From assembly GCF_022458985.1 (NCBI RefSeq), contig NC_061776.1, positions 1,170,719-1,234,718 of the forward strand: a DNA stretch of 64,000 bases, read 5' to 3'. Both the position numbers and the translations under genes were made by a program. The notes beneath the pieces are model-generated. The model saw only the letters and a program-made list of their open reading frames with translations. It made no database searches and was not told the DNA's origin. Positions within the stretch are counted from its first letter, which is position 1; each line of letters begins with the position of its first letter. Source of the stretch: Mugil cephalus (taxonomy: Eukaryota > Chordata > Actinopteri > Mugiliformes > Mugilidae). This document shows, piece by piece, positions 20,498-37,499 of this stretch.

Positions 20498-23400
20498 TCA
20501 CTCCTCGGATGCGTCAGCTCTCAGCTCATGGTACGGCAGCTAAAAGATACATCACATTAGCATAGCTTAGCTTAGCTTAGCTTAGCATAGCTTAGACAAC
20601 ACCTGGGCCACAACTGGACCATGGACTGGACCAGGATCAAGACCTGGACCTGGACCTGGACCTGGTTAGTGAGGAGGTGTCAGGGAGGAGGTGTGGTGTC
20701 AGTGAGGAGGTGTTAGGGAGGAGGAGTCAGGGAGGAGGTGTGATGTCAGTGAGGAGGTGCAGGGAGGAGGAGTCAGTGAGGAGGTGTGATGTCAGGGAGG
20801 AGTCAGGGAGAAGGTGCAGGGAGGAGGTGTCAGTGAGGAGGTGTGATGTCAGGGAGGAGTCAGGGAGGAGGTGCAGGGAGGAGGAGTCAGTGAGGAGGTG
20901 TGATGTCAGGGAGGAGTCAGGGAGAAGGTGCAGGGAGGAGGTGTCAGTGAGGAGGTGTGATGTCAGGGAGGAGTCAGGGAGGAGGAGTCAGGGAGGAGGT
21001 GTCAGTGAGGAGGTGCAGGTAGGAGGAGTCAGGGAGGAGGTGTCAGTGAGGAGGTGTGATGTCAGGGAGGAGTCAGGGAGGAGGTGTCAGGGAGGAGGTG
21101 CAGGGAGGAGGAGTCAGGGAGGAGGTGCAGGGAGGAGCTGGGGTTGAGCCCGTTGCTACGTATGAGGCATCATGTCATTGATCCACAGACTGAATCCTAG
21201 AATCTGATCTATGAGACTGAAGAGAAATAAACTCTGGTTCTGAAGGAACCTGGACTGACCTGCAGGATGATGTATCCCAGCAGCCTCAGGTGCCGGTCCC
21301 TCATGGCCCTGGACCCGACCAGAACCTCAGAGTTGTGGCAGTAGTGCCACTTGTCGTTGACGGACATGATGACCCTGCAGAGACACAGACAGGATCCGTT
21401 AGACCTGAGGTCCGTCCTCACCACCAGCTGCTCCGGCTCGTCTCTGACCTCCGGACGTGTCTCGGGTCCGTGGGGACGTGGTCGGCGTCGGGCCGGTCGG
21501 GGGGTGGGGGCGGTGACGGGGGCCCTTTGTCGTCCCCAGACCCCTCAGGGAACGCTACGCCTTTGTAGAAACCAGACCTCTCACAGTCTGTAGCCTGGGC
21601 CCCGGGGGCCCCCGGCCGTCCCTCGTCCTCCAGGATCTTCCCGATGGAAAACTGGAAGAGAGAGTCGGGGCCCCCGGAGGGTCCCTGGATGCAGGGCGGG
21701 GCCAGGCTGTCGGAGGGGGGGCTGCTGAGGGTGGAGCTGTCCTGGCTCTCCAGAGAGTGCTCCTTAGCCAGGGTGGAGTAGTACTCGGCCGTGGGGACGT
21801 AGTAAGGGCCGTAGTCCACGGGGGCGCCGTTCGTCCCGGCCCGTGGGGGTCCCGAGGGAGGAGGCGGGGCCACTGGGGGGCTCCGGACGTGGTGGGGCAG
21901 GAAGGACCTGGGCTCCATGGCTCCGCCCACCCCATTGCCCACCTGACACGGCTCCTCGCCGTCCTCCAGCGCTGCAAACGGGAACTTCTGGAGCTCAGGA
22001 GTCACCACGGCAACGGCATCTTCACCGGGCCTGGACGCCATGGCAACCGCACCATCGCCCGGCCTGGACGCCACTGCAACGCAGGACGGGTGGACACTCA
22101 GAGCCTGGCCTGAGCCCGGGCCTGTTCTGATGGGCAGGATCCGACCAGAACCGTCCATCCACAGCAAGAAGTCTGGAAGCAAAGATAAGATGGTGGAAAA
22201 GGACTCTACAGAACCTGGTACAGAACCTGGTACTGAACCTGGTACTGAACCTAGGTGATCTCTGCGGGTCATACCTGTGTAGTATCCCGGAGCCAGAACT
22301 TCATCCTGTTTGTAGTTCTGTTCTCCAATCAGCTGTCGTAGAGCCTCGGCCACCAGACCTTTATAACTGACAGGACCAGAACCAGTCAGAACCAGAACCA
22401 GTAAACCCTCCAGAGCCCAGAGTCTGACTCTGTTTCACCTCGGTCCTGGTTCATTCTGTCAAACTGTGTGAACACGTTGGAGCTAAAACCAGACTAGAAC
22501 CATCAGATCCAGGAGGAACCAGTTAGAAAACCACAAACATGTTGAACCAAACATTTCTAGAACTTAGAATGTAAATCTAACCTGGACGTTTCTAAAGCTC
22601 ATCAACACATTTACTTATTTACAACTATTTCCACTAAAACTATTTAGGACCATGTCCACAACTATCAGGTGTCCAACCAGTAATAATGTCTAAATGTCTC
22701 TAAACTGTCTCCTGTCTCCATAGACTGAATATAGCCTCACTGTTGCTTAGCAACCACTGACACATCACGTCCTGATTGGTTGATGGACGCATGTTTCCAC
22801 CAATAGGAAAGAGGCTGTTATGTTGTTCTTTCTATCATGTGTAGCTGGCTAGCTCCTCCTGCTAGCTCTCTCCTCCTGCTAGCTCTCTCCTCCTGCTAGC
22901 TCCTTCCTCCTGCTAGCTCTCTCCTCCTGCTAGCTCTCTCCTCCTGCTAGCTCTCTCCTCCTGCTAGCTCTCTCCTCCTGCTAGCTCTCTCCTCCTGCTA
23001 GCTCTCTCCTACACCAGAGGTCCTGGAGGAGGACCTGGAGGAGGACCTGGAGGAGGACCTGGACCTGGAGGGATGCGGGTCCTGGTCTGGAAGGTTCTGG
23101 TAGCAGCAGGCGTTACCTGTACTTGCGGTTGATCTCGTCGGCTGCCAGAGCGTGGTCAAACATCAGAACCTTGTAGGTGTCCTGCAGCCGTGGCCCCGTG
23201 TAGTCTCGGTACTCCAGGTCCACGGTGGCGTCCAGCAGAGACAGGTACCGGCGGACGATCAGGGCGTAGGGGCTGTCTGTGGGGACAGGTGGGTTAAAGG
23301 GGCCCTGGACTCAGAGGTTTTATTTCAGCGAGGGCTCGGTACTGACTGGTGACGTTGCTGATGAAGGCCGAGGAGAAGACCCGGTGCAGAACCAGACCCG

Positions 23401-26400
23401 GGAAGTGACCGAGCTGGAACAGAGACATGAGGATGTTGACGGTGGCCAGAGGCGAGCTGAGCGCCTTCAGCTCCACCACCTCCTCCAGACGAGAGAAGAA
23501 GAGCTGCTGGTTGGACGGGCGGTAACTCATCCTGCTGAACGGGAAGACCAGCTTCTGAATCACCTGAGGACACAAACACACCTGAGTCCTGGACCCTGGG
23601 ACACCTCAAACTACCTGGTGAAGTTCTAGGGTGGTGGGGCAGAGTGTTTAGAGTGTCTCTGGGCTAGTTCACTTTGTCATAGTGGCAAAGTGTCTCACCT
23701 TGTCTCACCTGTGCATAGTTTCCACCTGGTCTCACCTGTGCATAGTGTCTCACCTGGTCTCACCTGTGCATAGTTTCCACCTGGTCTCACCTGTGCATAG
23801 TGTCTCACCTGGTCTCACCTGTGCATAGTGTCTCACCTGGTCTCACCTGGTCTCACCTGGTCTCACCTGTGCATAGTTTCCACCTGTAAACATTGTCTAT
23901 CTGCTGTGCCACACCTCTTGCATATCACACTGTCTGTGACTAAACTACTGGTTGACGATGAACTGGATTTATTTGATCTGGATCTGAACATGTGGAATGA
24001 CCAGAACATCTGATCTGATATAAAGACACCAGCGTCCATCTGGTTCTCACCTTGCTGTCCAGGTACTCGGCCTTCTTCACCAGGAAGTCGGCGATGGTGT
24101 CCAGCAGCCTGGTGTCTCTAAGACGGTGGCGAGCGACGTACTTGGCGATCAGAGCCATCGTGTACGGAGTGATGCTCTCCACCTTCTTAGGCAGCTCCTC
24201 TGTTGGAGAACAACCACAGCACAGAGGTTCTACTCTGGTTCTAGGAGAACAACCACAGCACAGAGGTTCTACTCTGGTTCTAGAAGAACAACCTCAGCTA
24301 AGAGGTTCTACTCTGGTTCTAGGAGAACAACCACAGCTAAGAGGTTCTACTCTGGTTCTAGAAGAACAACCACAGCTAAGAGGTTCGACTCTGGTTCTAG
24401 GAGAACAACCACAGCACAGAGGTTCTACTCTGGTTCTAGGAGAACAACCACAGCACAGAGGTTCTAGTCTGTTTTTTGTCTCCTGTCAGCACCTGAACCT
24501 GCATCCAGTTCCAGAGACGTCCCCCATCGGGTTCTACAGAGCTCCCTAGAGTCGGCTCCCTGGTAGTTACTCTCTAATGGATCAGTCCCTGCATGGGTAG
24601 ACGCTGGGTTCTGGTTCTTCTTTGTTTTTTAGCAGCTTTGACATGCGCCAACAAAGAAGAACGTTTGGATGCTGCGGGGACGTGGTTCTGGTTTCTGGAG
24701 GCGTAACTAATCTGCTACTAAAGATCAGACTAAACCTGATGTGGATACGATCATTACAGACGTGGATCTGGATCGGTCTCCTGAACCGGTTTGATGCCGT
24801 ACCCGCCAGGCTGCTGATGAACCTCTCAAGTCTGTTCTGGTAGAACAGGTGGGAGCTGAAGATCAGTTCCAGACTCTTGTTGCTCGCCTCCTGGGCGCTC
24901 GCCGCCAGCATCTCGTCCAGCAGCGCCATCTCTTGGTCACGGACGCCGCTGACGCTGGCCAGCGTGTGTTTGACCAACCGCAGGATCTTCCTGAAGACAG
25001 ACGGACGTTCAGGGTCAACGCTCTGGTCCACACCACCCAACCCCACCCCACCCCACCCCCAACCCCAACCCCAACCCCACCCCCAACCCCACCACCAACC
25101 CCAACCCAGTCTGAGACGACGCAGCATCAAGACTCTTCTCTCTGAGTCTGTTTCTAAACTTCAGCCTATAGATCAGTTTCTCTAACATATAGTGGTTCTA
25201 AATAAACTAGCTTTTCTAATTTCTCATGTTTGTTTCATGGAGGAAACGTAACAAGGTAGGTCAGGAGGAAAACGCTAGCAGAGGAGAGAGCTAGCAGGAG
25301 GAGAGAGCTAGCAGAGGAGGATGCAGAGGAGCTAGCAGGAGGAGAGAGCTAGCAGGAGGAGAGAGCTAGCAGGAGGAAGAAGCTAGCAAGAGGAGAGAGC
25401 TAGCAGGGAGGAGCTACAGGAGGAGAGAGCTAGCAGGAGCGCACAGAGAGCTAGCAGGAGAGAGAGCTAGAGAGAGACTAGGAGGAGAGAGCTAGCAGGA
25501 GGAGAGAGCTAGCAGGAGGAGAGAGCTAGCCAGCTACACATGATAGAAAGAAACAACATGACCCTTTCCTATTGGTGGAGACATGGATCCATCAGCCAAT
25601 CAGCTCCAGAGGGTTAAACAGAAACAGGCCCCATGACGTCTGGTTCTTACCGGTTGGTGAGAAGCTGTTCAGGGTTCAAGGTGGAGGAGGTGGAGGTGGT
25701 GGAGGAGGCGGCAGCGCCCCCTGTGGGCGGTTCCTGCAGTGAGCGCCACTTGAGTCTGTAGTAGGAGAGCAACAGGAAGAGTGTCTGCGGGTGGCGCTCT
25801 CTCTCCAGGTTCTTCTCCAGGCCAGCCAGGCTAGCCTCGGTTAGCGGGTGCTGGCTAGCAGGGTGGAGCTTCATGCTGGAGCTGAACACCATGGACACGT
25901 CCTTCTGGTTGAACTGGGCTAGTCTGGACTGAGACTCCGCCTCCAACACCTGCACCACCTGGGAGTCACTGGGCAGACCTGGACAGGGGGCGGAGTCATA
26001 GTTAGTTACAGGTCAGGGGGCGGAGTCAGAATTAGGGGCTGGGGCCCCCCCACATGACATGCATGCATCAGTGATGGAGTCTGATAGGCTGCAGGAGAAG
26101 TAGTAGTTTCCTCCAATGATGCAAAGACAGGTTGAGGCAGCAGCAGTGATCAAATGTAAACATCAGTATGAAGTGTAATAAACCTCATCACTCTCATTAA
26201 CACCTGTCAGACCCAAACAGCTGCTACGTCCCGTCCTCACGCTCACTGTTTCATCCATTTGCATTGTGTGAAAGAAGAAAAAGGTTTTAGCTGTTTGTGG
26301 TCATCGGCTCAGTCCTTTAGTCCTGGTCCTGTTCCTGGTCCTGGTCCTGGTCCTGGTCCTGGTCCTCTTCCACCGGGACACGAACGTTTCACGGTTCCAA

Positions 26401-28652
26401 CACGGTGAGTTAGTCAGGCCTGTCTGGGCCCGGGTCTGGACCTGTGTTCTGGACCCGGGTCTGGACCTGTGTTCTGGACCTGTGTTCTGGACTCGGTACC
26501 AGGTCCAGAGATGCTCCTCCTGTCGGCTTCTATCAGGACACCTGGAGCTAAAGCCCGATAAAACTTTTTTTTTCACACAATGTAAATGTTTGAAACGCGC
26601 TGAGCGCGAGGAACGAGACGTAAACGGGAAAAACATCGGTGGATTATGAACCTGTTGCTGATGGTTTGGACTCAGAGTGAAGGGAAGAAATATTCCCTGA
26701 AGGGTTGATGAGTTGTGTCTCAGATGTGTGGTGGACTGAGACCAGGACGTTTTATATTTTTATATTTTACATCGGATCTCCGTTATTTTACGTTAGATCT
26801 CAGTTATTTTACTTCAGATCCCTGTTAAACAGAGGGATACAGATGAAGATTATTCAGTTAATACCGGTGTTTACATCAGATCGCTGCTCTGTGCACTTAG
26901 TAAAATACTCTCGTTGACACCTGCCAGGTTCTTACTGAGGTCGGCTGGAAACTGGTCTATAGTGCAGCCGCTCGGGGCTCTGCTACAGCCCCTTAGTACT
27001 AGTAGTCAGTGAGTCCGCACCCCCCACGTAGGGAATATGTCGGATCTACCTGGGGCCTATGTAGGGTCTATGTAGGATCTACCTGGGGCCTACGTGATGT
27101 CTACCTGGGGCCTACCTGGGGTCTATGTAGGGCCTACGTGGGGTCTATGTGGGGTCTACCTGGGGCCTACGTGGGGTCTACCTGGGGCCTACGTGGGGTC
27201 TACCTGGGGCCTACCTGGGGTCTATGTAGGGCCTACGTGGGGTCTACCTGGGGTCTACCTGGGGTCTACCTGGGGCCTACCTGGGGTCTATGTAGGGCCT
27301 ACGTGGGGCCTACGTGGGGTCTACCTGGGGTCTACCTGGGGTCTATGTAGGGCCTACGTGGGGTCTACCTGGGGTCTACCTGGGGCCTACCTGGGGTCTA
27401 TGTAGGGCCTACGTGGGGTCTACCTGGGGTCTACCTGGGGTCTACCTGGGGTCTATGTAGGGCCTACGTAGGGTCTATGTGGGGTCTACCTGGGGCCTAC
27501 GTAGGGTCTACATTAATCCAGAAGCATAAATTTAGGGTAAAGTTAACTGAGGGGCTTTGGAGACTCAGACATTCGTTGAAAGTGAAGCAGGAAGTAGAAA
27601 GTAAAACGAACCCGCCTGGTAAAAGACACAGCGCCTCCTGGTGTTTGGGTGGAGCTGCTGCAGAGTGGACCAGACTGACCAGGGACCAGAGAGATGAGAC
27701 CAGACCACATCACGGCTGGGTTCTAATTTCAGCAGCGTGGAAGCTGGCGAAGGCTGCGATGCAGCGTTTATTATATTTTATAGAAGCTGCTGTGAGACCT
27801 GAGTTCTTTATATTTGTGTTAAATAAATGCAACGTGAGTAAATCCCTTCACGTCGTCTCCTGCCTTACAGCTTCATGAATGTTGATGCTAAGCTACTAGC
27901 ATGCGTGCTAAGCTTCCCTCCAGAGACCTACCGAGCGTGGCCACGGCGTACAGGCAGTTCACGATGCTGAAGTTGTCGAACTTGGTGCAGTCACTGATGA
28001 TGGCGGAGCAGAGAGTCTGGAAGTCCTGATGCTCCAGGACCTGGCGGCCTTCGCCCTCGCCGGCGCCTCTAGACCCGGCCCCCTCCTCGCCGCATCCGGC
28101 CCCTTCCGCGGCGCTGTCTGAGCCGCGCCTGGCGGGGGGCGTGGCCTGCAGCAGCTGGCCGATCTTCTGCAGGGCGATGGCGTAGTGGTTGTGGGAGATC
28201 TTGGCCGGGTTCTGGGTGACCCAGCGCAGAACCTCGTCGGGGCGGCGCGAGCGCTCGATCAGACGCTTCATGGTGAAGAAGGTGTCGTAGCTCATCTTCT
28301 CGTGGATGAAGTTCCACGTCTTCTTCCTGCCACCGCCGCTCGGAGCCCCGCCCCCGGGGGAGTGGAAAGGGGCGTGGTGCTGGTAGTGGTGGGGCAAGGG
28401 AGGCGGGGCCAGGTGGTGGGGGTGGGGTTGGTAGTGGGGGTGGAAGTGTGCTGCTCGGGGGGCATCGGGGCGGCCCGGGTACACACCCGGGTAGGACGGG
28501 GGAGGCGGGGGGTGAGGGTGGGGGGCATCGAGGACCGCCAGCCCCGCCCGTCGCCCCTGTTTCACACCCCCGCCCCCCGAAGGGCTGTAGAGGCGGGTGG
28601 CGTACATGGAGACCGACCTCAGGAGGCGCCACCCAGTGGATAAACACAGCAT
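20498..28652 (-). CDS. fastk: FASTK (Fas-activated serine/threonine kinase family) with RAP domain
   Basis: FASTK proteins bind RNA and act in mitochondrial RNA processing (family knowledge; the kinase name is historical). Minus-strand coding exons: 27932-28652, 25651-25978, 24803-24990, 24051-24199, 23347-23563, 23117-23276, 22275-22366, 21422-22172, 21260-21374, 20498-20539. All junctions are GT-AG and in phase, about 920 aa against about 549 in human FASTK. Recognisable blocks: QNPAKISHNHYAIALQKIGQ (exon 1), KYVARHRLRDTRLLDTIADF (exon 4), the FAST core with LATVNILMSLFQLGHFP (exon 5), LIVRRYLSLLD (exon 6), and the RAP domain with NDKWHYC and VLVGSRAMRDRHL (exon 9). The start at 28652 follows an exon beginning at 28691; MLCLSTGWRLLRSVSMYATR is Arg-rich and acid-free, a possible mitochondrial presequence. 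Oddities: a His/Pro-rich N-terminal insert, a roughly 200-residue Pro-rich insert in exon 8, and a last exon whose conserved tail lies in another frame. Confidence 0.9.
20665..21137. repeat. gaggaggtgtcagggaggag minisatellite
   Basis: G/A-rich units (gtcagggaggaggtgcaggg and variants) in the last intron of fastk, upstream of the final exon on the minus strand. Confidence 0.92.
22771..23010. repeat. Inverted repeat arm A (fastk intron 6)
   Basis: A unique part (cctgattggttgatgg ... tctatcatgtgtagctggct) is followed by an array of gctagctctctcctcct units. Its reverse complement occurs at 25265-25602. By eye the unique parts agree at most positions over about 85 bases. Confidence 0.9.
23690..23885. 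repeat. tctcacctggtctcacctgtgcatag repeat, fastk intron 4
   Basis: Imperfect copies of ctcacctggtctcacctgtg with gcatagt spacers, in the intron between exons 23347-23563 and 24051-24199. Confidence 0.85.
24203..24472. repeat. 39-bp tandem repeat, fastk intron 3
   Basis: Seven copies of a 39-base unit containing agaggttctactctggttct and gaacaaccacag. The array sits immediately upstream (sense direction) of the acceptor of exon 24051-24199. Confidence 0.9.
25034..25110 (-). repeat. CCCCAA-type G-quadruplex-prone repeat
   Basis: The plus strand carries runs of ccccaacccc/ccccacccc. The minus (fastk sense) strand therefore carries many G3-G5 tracts separated by TT or T, ending about 45 bases before the exon 3 acceptor. 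It resembles a ciliate-type telomere word but is an interstitial simple repeat. Confidence 0.85.
25265..25602. repeat. Inverted repeat arm B (fastk intron 2)
   Basis: Array of gagagctagcaggaggag units followed by a unique part (ctagccagctacacatgata ... ctattggtggagacatgg ... cagccaatcagc). This is the reverse complement of arm A at 22771-23010. Units at 25375-25480 are degraded. Confidence 0.9.
26320..26366. repeat. ctggtc hexamer run
   Basis: About seven copies of the cctggt hexamer in fastk intron 1, the same motif as in ubtfl and afg3l1 introns. Confidence 0.85.
26367..27044. other. Unique fastk intron 1 sequence
   Basis: Non-repetitive intronic sequence, apart from a short ggacccgggtctggacctgtgt duplication near 26430-26490. 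No exon, RNA gene or element is recognised. Confidence 0.5.
27045..27515. repeat. 15-bp minisatellite (tacctggggtc/tacgtggggcc)
   Basis: Units of ctacctggggtctac and ctacgtggggcctat. The 15-base period gives open frames on the plus strand that are not genes. It lies within fastk intron 1. Confidence 0.93.
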
Positions 28653-28789
28653 CGTCCAACAGCCAGACCACCAGGCAGGGGCGGCGCAGTCCTGGAGGGG
28701 GCGGGGCCAGAACACAGATTAGACAAATCAGGAACAGAAGCCAGGTCACATGACACGTCGAACACATCATCATCATCATCTGCACACAC

Positions 28790-30115
28790 CTGCCCCTCAT
28801 CCCTCGTCCCTCACCTGCCCCTCACCCCTCACCTGCCCCTCATCCTCACTGCCCTTCTCCACACCCGCCCCCTCACTCTTCCTCATCCCTCACCTCCCGC
28901 CCTCCCTCACCTGCCCCTCACGCCCTCATCCTCCCTCACCGCCCTCACCTGCCCCTCATCATCCTCACCGCCCCTCGTCCTCACTGCCCTCATCCCTCAC
29001 CTGCCCCTCATCCCTCACCTGCCCCTCACCTGCTCCTCATCCCTCACCCTCACCTGCCCCTCCTCACCTCCTCAATCCCTCACGCCCCCTCCCTCGTCTC
29101 ACCCCTCACTGCTCCTCCTCCCTCACCTCCCTGCCCCCCTCACACTCTCCTCACCCCTCACCACTGCCCCTCATCTCTCACCTGCCCTCACCCTTACCTG
29201 CCCCTCCATCACCTGCCCCTCATCCCTCACCTGCTCCTCACCCCTCACCTGCCCCTCATCCCTCATCCCTCACCCGCCCCTCATCTATCTCTCACCTGCC
29301 CCTCACCCTCACCGCCCCTCACCCCTCACCCGCCCTCGTCCTCACCCGCCCCTCGTCCCTCACCCGCCCCTCGTCCCTCACCCGCCCCTCATCCCTCACC
29401 CGCCCTCACCCGCCCCTCGTCCCTCACCCGCCCCTCGTCCCTCACCCGCCCCTCGTCCCTCACCCGCCCCTCACCCGCCCCTCATCCCTCACCCGCCCCT
29501 CATCCCTCACCTGCCCCTCGTCCCTCACCTGCCCCTCATCTATCCCTCACCCGCCCCTCATCCCTCACCTGCTCCTCACCCCTCACCTGCTCCTCATCCC
29601 TCACCCTCACCTGCCCCTCATCCCTCACCTGCTCCTCACCCCTTACCTGCCCCTCGTCCCTCACCCCTCACCTGCCCCTCATCCCTCACCTGCTCCTCAC
29701 CCCTCACCTGCCCCTCATCCTCTCCCTCACCCGCCCCTCACCTGCCCCTCATCTATCTCTCACCTGCCCCTCGCCCCTCACCTGCCTGCCCTCACCCGCC
29801 CTCGTCCCTCCCGCCCTCACCCTCACCGCCCCTCGTCCCTCACCCGCCCCTCGTCCCTCACCCGCCCCTCACCCCTCACCCGCCCCTCATCCCTCACCTG
29901 CCCCTCACCCGCCCCTCACCCCTCACCCGCCCCTCATCCCTCACCCGCCCTCACCGCCCTCACCCCTCACCCGCCCCTCACCCCTCACCCGCCCCTCATC
30001 CCTCACCTGCCCCTCACCCCTCACCTGCCCCTCATCCCTCACCTGCCCCTCATCTATCCCTCACCCGCCCCTCACCCCTCACCTGCCCCTCCACTGAGGA
30101 GCACCCGTCAGCCCT
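28790..30115. repeat. cctcacctgcccctcatc minisatellite
   Basis: C-rich units (ctcacctgcccctcatccct and ctcacccgcccctcgtccct) over 1.3 kb, upstream of the fastk start exon, probably in its 5' intron. Parts (28850-29110, 29780-29830) look indel-degraded. Confidence 0.92.
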
Positions 30116-30184
30116 CACGCTAACGCTGTGGGGGGAGGGGGGCCCCTGACGTCATGATCAGAGCAGCCAAAGCAGCGCCGCTAG

Positions 30185-30480
30185 TTACTGAGAGCATAGC
30201 TAGTGTCAGCCTGGGTTAGCTGTTAGCTGTTAGCAGTGAGCCGTTTAGCCGGTTAACGTGTTAGCATCAGGCTGCCCTTCCCCCGCCTGTTCACTGGGTC
30301 ATGAGCCGGTTAGCCCGTTAGCTGGTTAGCATTGCGCCGGCTAGCGTGTTAGCTGGTTAGCAGTGAGTCTGTTAGCATCAGGCTGCCCTTCTCCAGCCCG
30401 TTCACCGGGTCATGAGCCTTTTAGCAGGGAGCCTGTTAGCCTGTTAGCATCAGGCTGCCCTTCTCCAGCCCGTACGGGGA
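30185..30480. repeat. About 110-bp repeat with gttagc words, three copies
   Basis: The segment gttagcatcaggctgccctt recurs at about 30261, 30371 and 30444, followed by ctccagcccgttcac and gggtcatgagc. The copies are separated by variable gttagc/gctagc words. Confidence 0.85.
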
Positions 30481-30740
30481 CGGGCGCCGAGCTACCGCCG
30501 GCTCTCGGAGCCTGACAGCCGGGGAAGTGTTACCTCATCCCTCCGTCGGGGCCGCAGCTCCGCGCTCTGGAACTCCTGGGCCCGCTCACAGTGCGCGTTC
30601 ACCGGGGAAAGTGTCAGCGGTCGGCCGCTTCATTCCTCCACACAGACCCCGGACGCCATCCTGGTCTACCCGGCATGCACTTGGAGGACTTCTTCTTCTC
30701 TGGTTTCACGGGGCCGTGCAGGACGCACTGCCTCCTACAG
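30470..30740 (-). promoter_or_regulatory. CpG-rich region, candidate fastk promoter
   Basis: CpG-dense sequence (gggacgggcgccgagctaccg onward) upstream of the fastk coding exon on the minus strand. No TATA box is evident. It is about 700 bases from the afg3l1 start, so the two genes share one divergent upstream region. Confidence 0.45.
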
Positions 30741-30761
30741 GACGGACGGAGTCACTGGCCC

Positions 30762-30948
30762 TGATATTTAATCTTTAACATTTAATATTATCTCATCTTC
30801 TCCCACCTCGTATCCTCACTATGGGGGGGGGGGCATGCAAACTCCCCCCAGAAACACCCGTCACTCGGACCGGACACTCCTGATATTTAATCTTTAACAT
30901 TTAATATTATCTCATTTTCTCCCACCTCGTATCCTCACTATGGGGGGG
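30762..30948. repeat. 118-bp partial direct duplication
   Basis: The segment beginning ctgatatttaatctttaaca and ending cctcactatgggggggg occurs at about 30762-30833 and again at 30880-30948, with one visible mismatch. Copy 2 is followed by the TG repeat, copy 1 by catgcaaactcc. Confidence 0.95.
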
Positions 30949-31262
<314 letters not shown>

Positions 31263-31299
31263 AGGTCTCGGCAGGGGGCGCAGTCGTCGCATTAAACAT

Positions 31300-31440
31300 T
31301 AGAGGCGTAGAAGAAGAGCGGAGTAAAGATGGCGGCGCATGACGGAGCTGATGTAAACAGTGTTTACAGTCAATGACAGAAGCTCAGCCTTGAACCTGGT
31401 CCGCGTTTAGCTCCGCGTTTAGCTGCGTCCTGCCCGGAGG
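31300..31440 (+). promoter_or_regulatory. afg3l1 proximal promoter and 5' UTR
   Basis: Contains aagatggcggc at 31326-31336, a textbook YY1-type site of the kind found at starts of nuclear genes for mitochondrial proteins, and a perfect 17-base palindrome of two forkhead words (TGTAAACA at 31352-31359, TGTTTACA at 31361-31368). The coding start is at 31441. Confidence 0.55.
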
Positions 31441-37334
<5,894 letters not shown>

Positions 37335-37422
37335 ACCCGTAGACCCAGAACCATCAGCACCCGCTGCTCCATCAGTTACTGGTCTGACTCCTCGATGTAA
37401 ACATGTAAGATGATGTGAACGA

Positions 37423-37428
37423 AATAAA
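37423..37428 (+). terminator. AATAAA polyadenylation signal of afg3l1
   Basis: Canonical signal 89 bases after the stop at 37332-37334. A second AATAAA is at 37442-37447. Confidence 0.75.
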
Positions 37429-37499
37429 CTGTCTGTGTTCAAATAAAGATTAAATTAAACAAGGTTAACAGAGGCTCCAGTCAGTAAATAACACCAAGA

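Noticed and set aside
25034-25110. Telomere-like CCCCAA repeat
   Set aside because: Vertebrate telomeres are TTAGGG. This tract is irregular (CCCCAA mixed with CCCCA and CCACCA), short and intronic.
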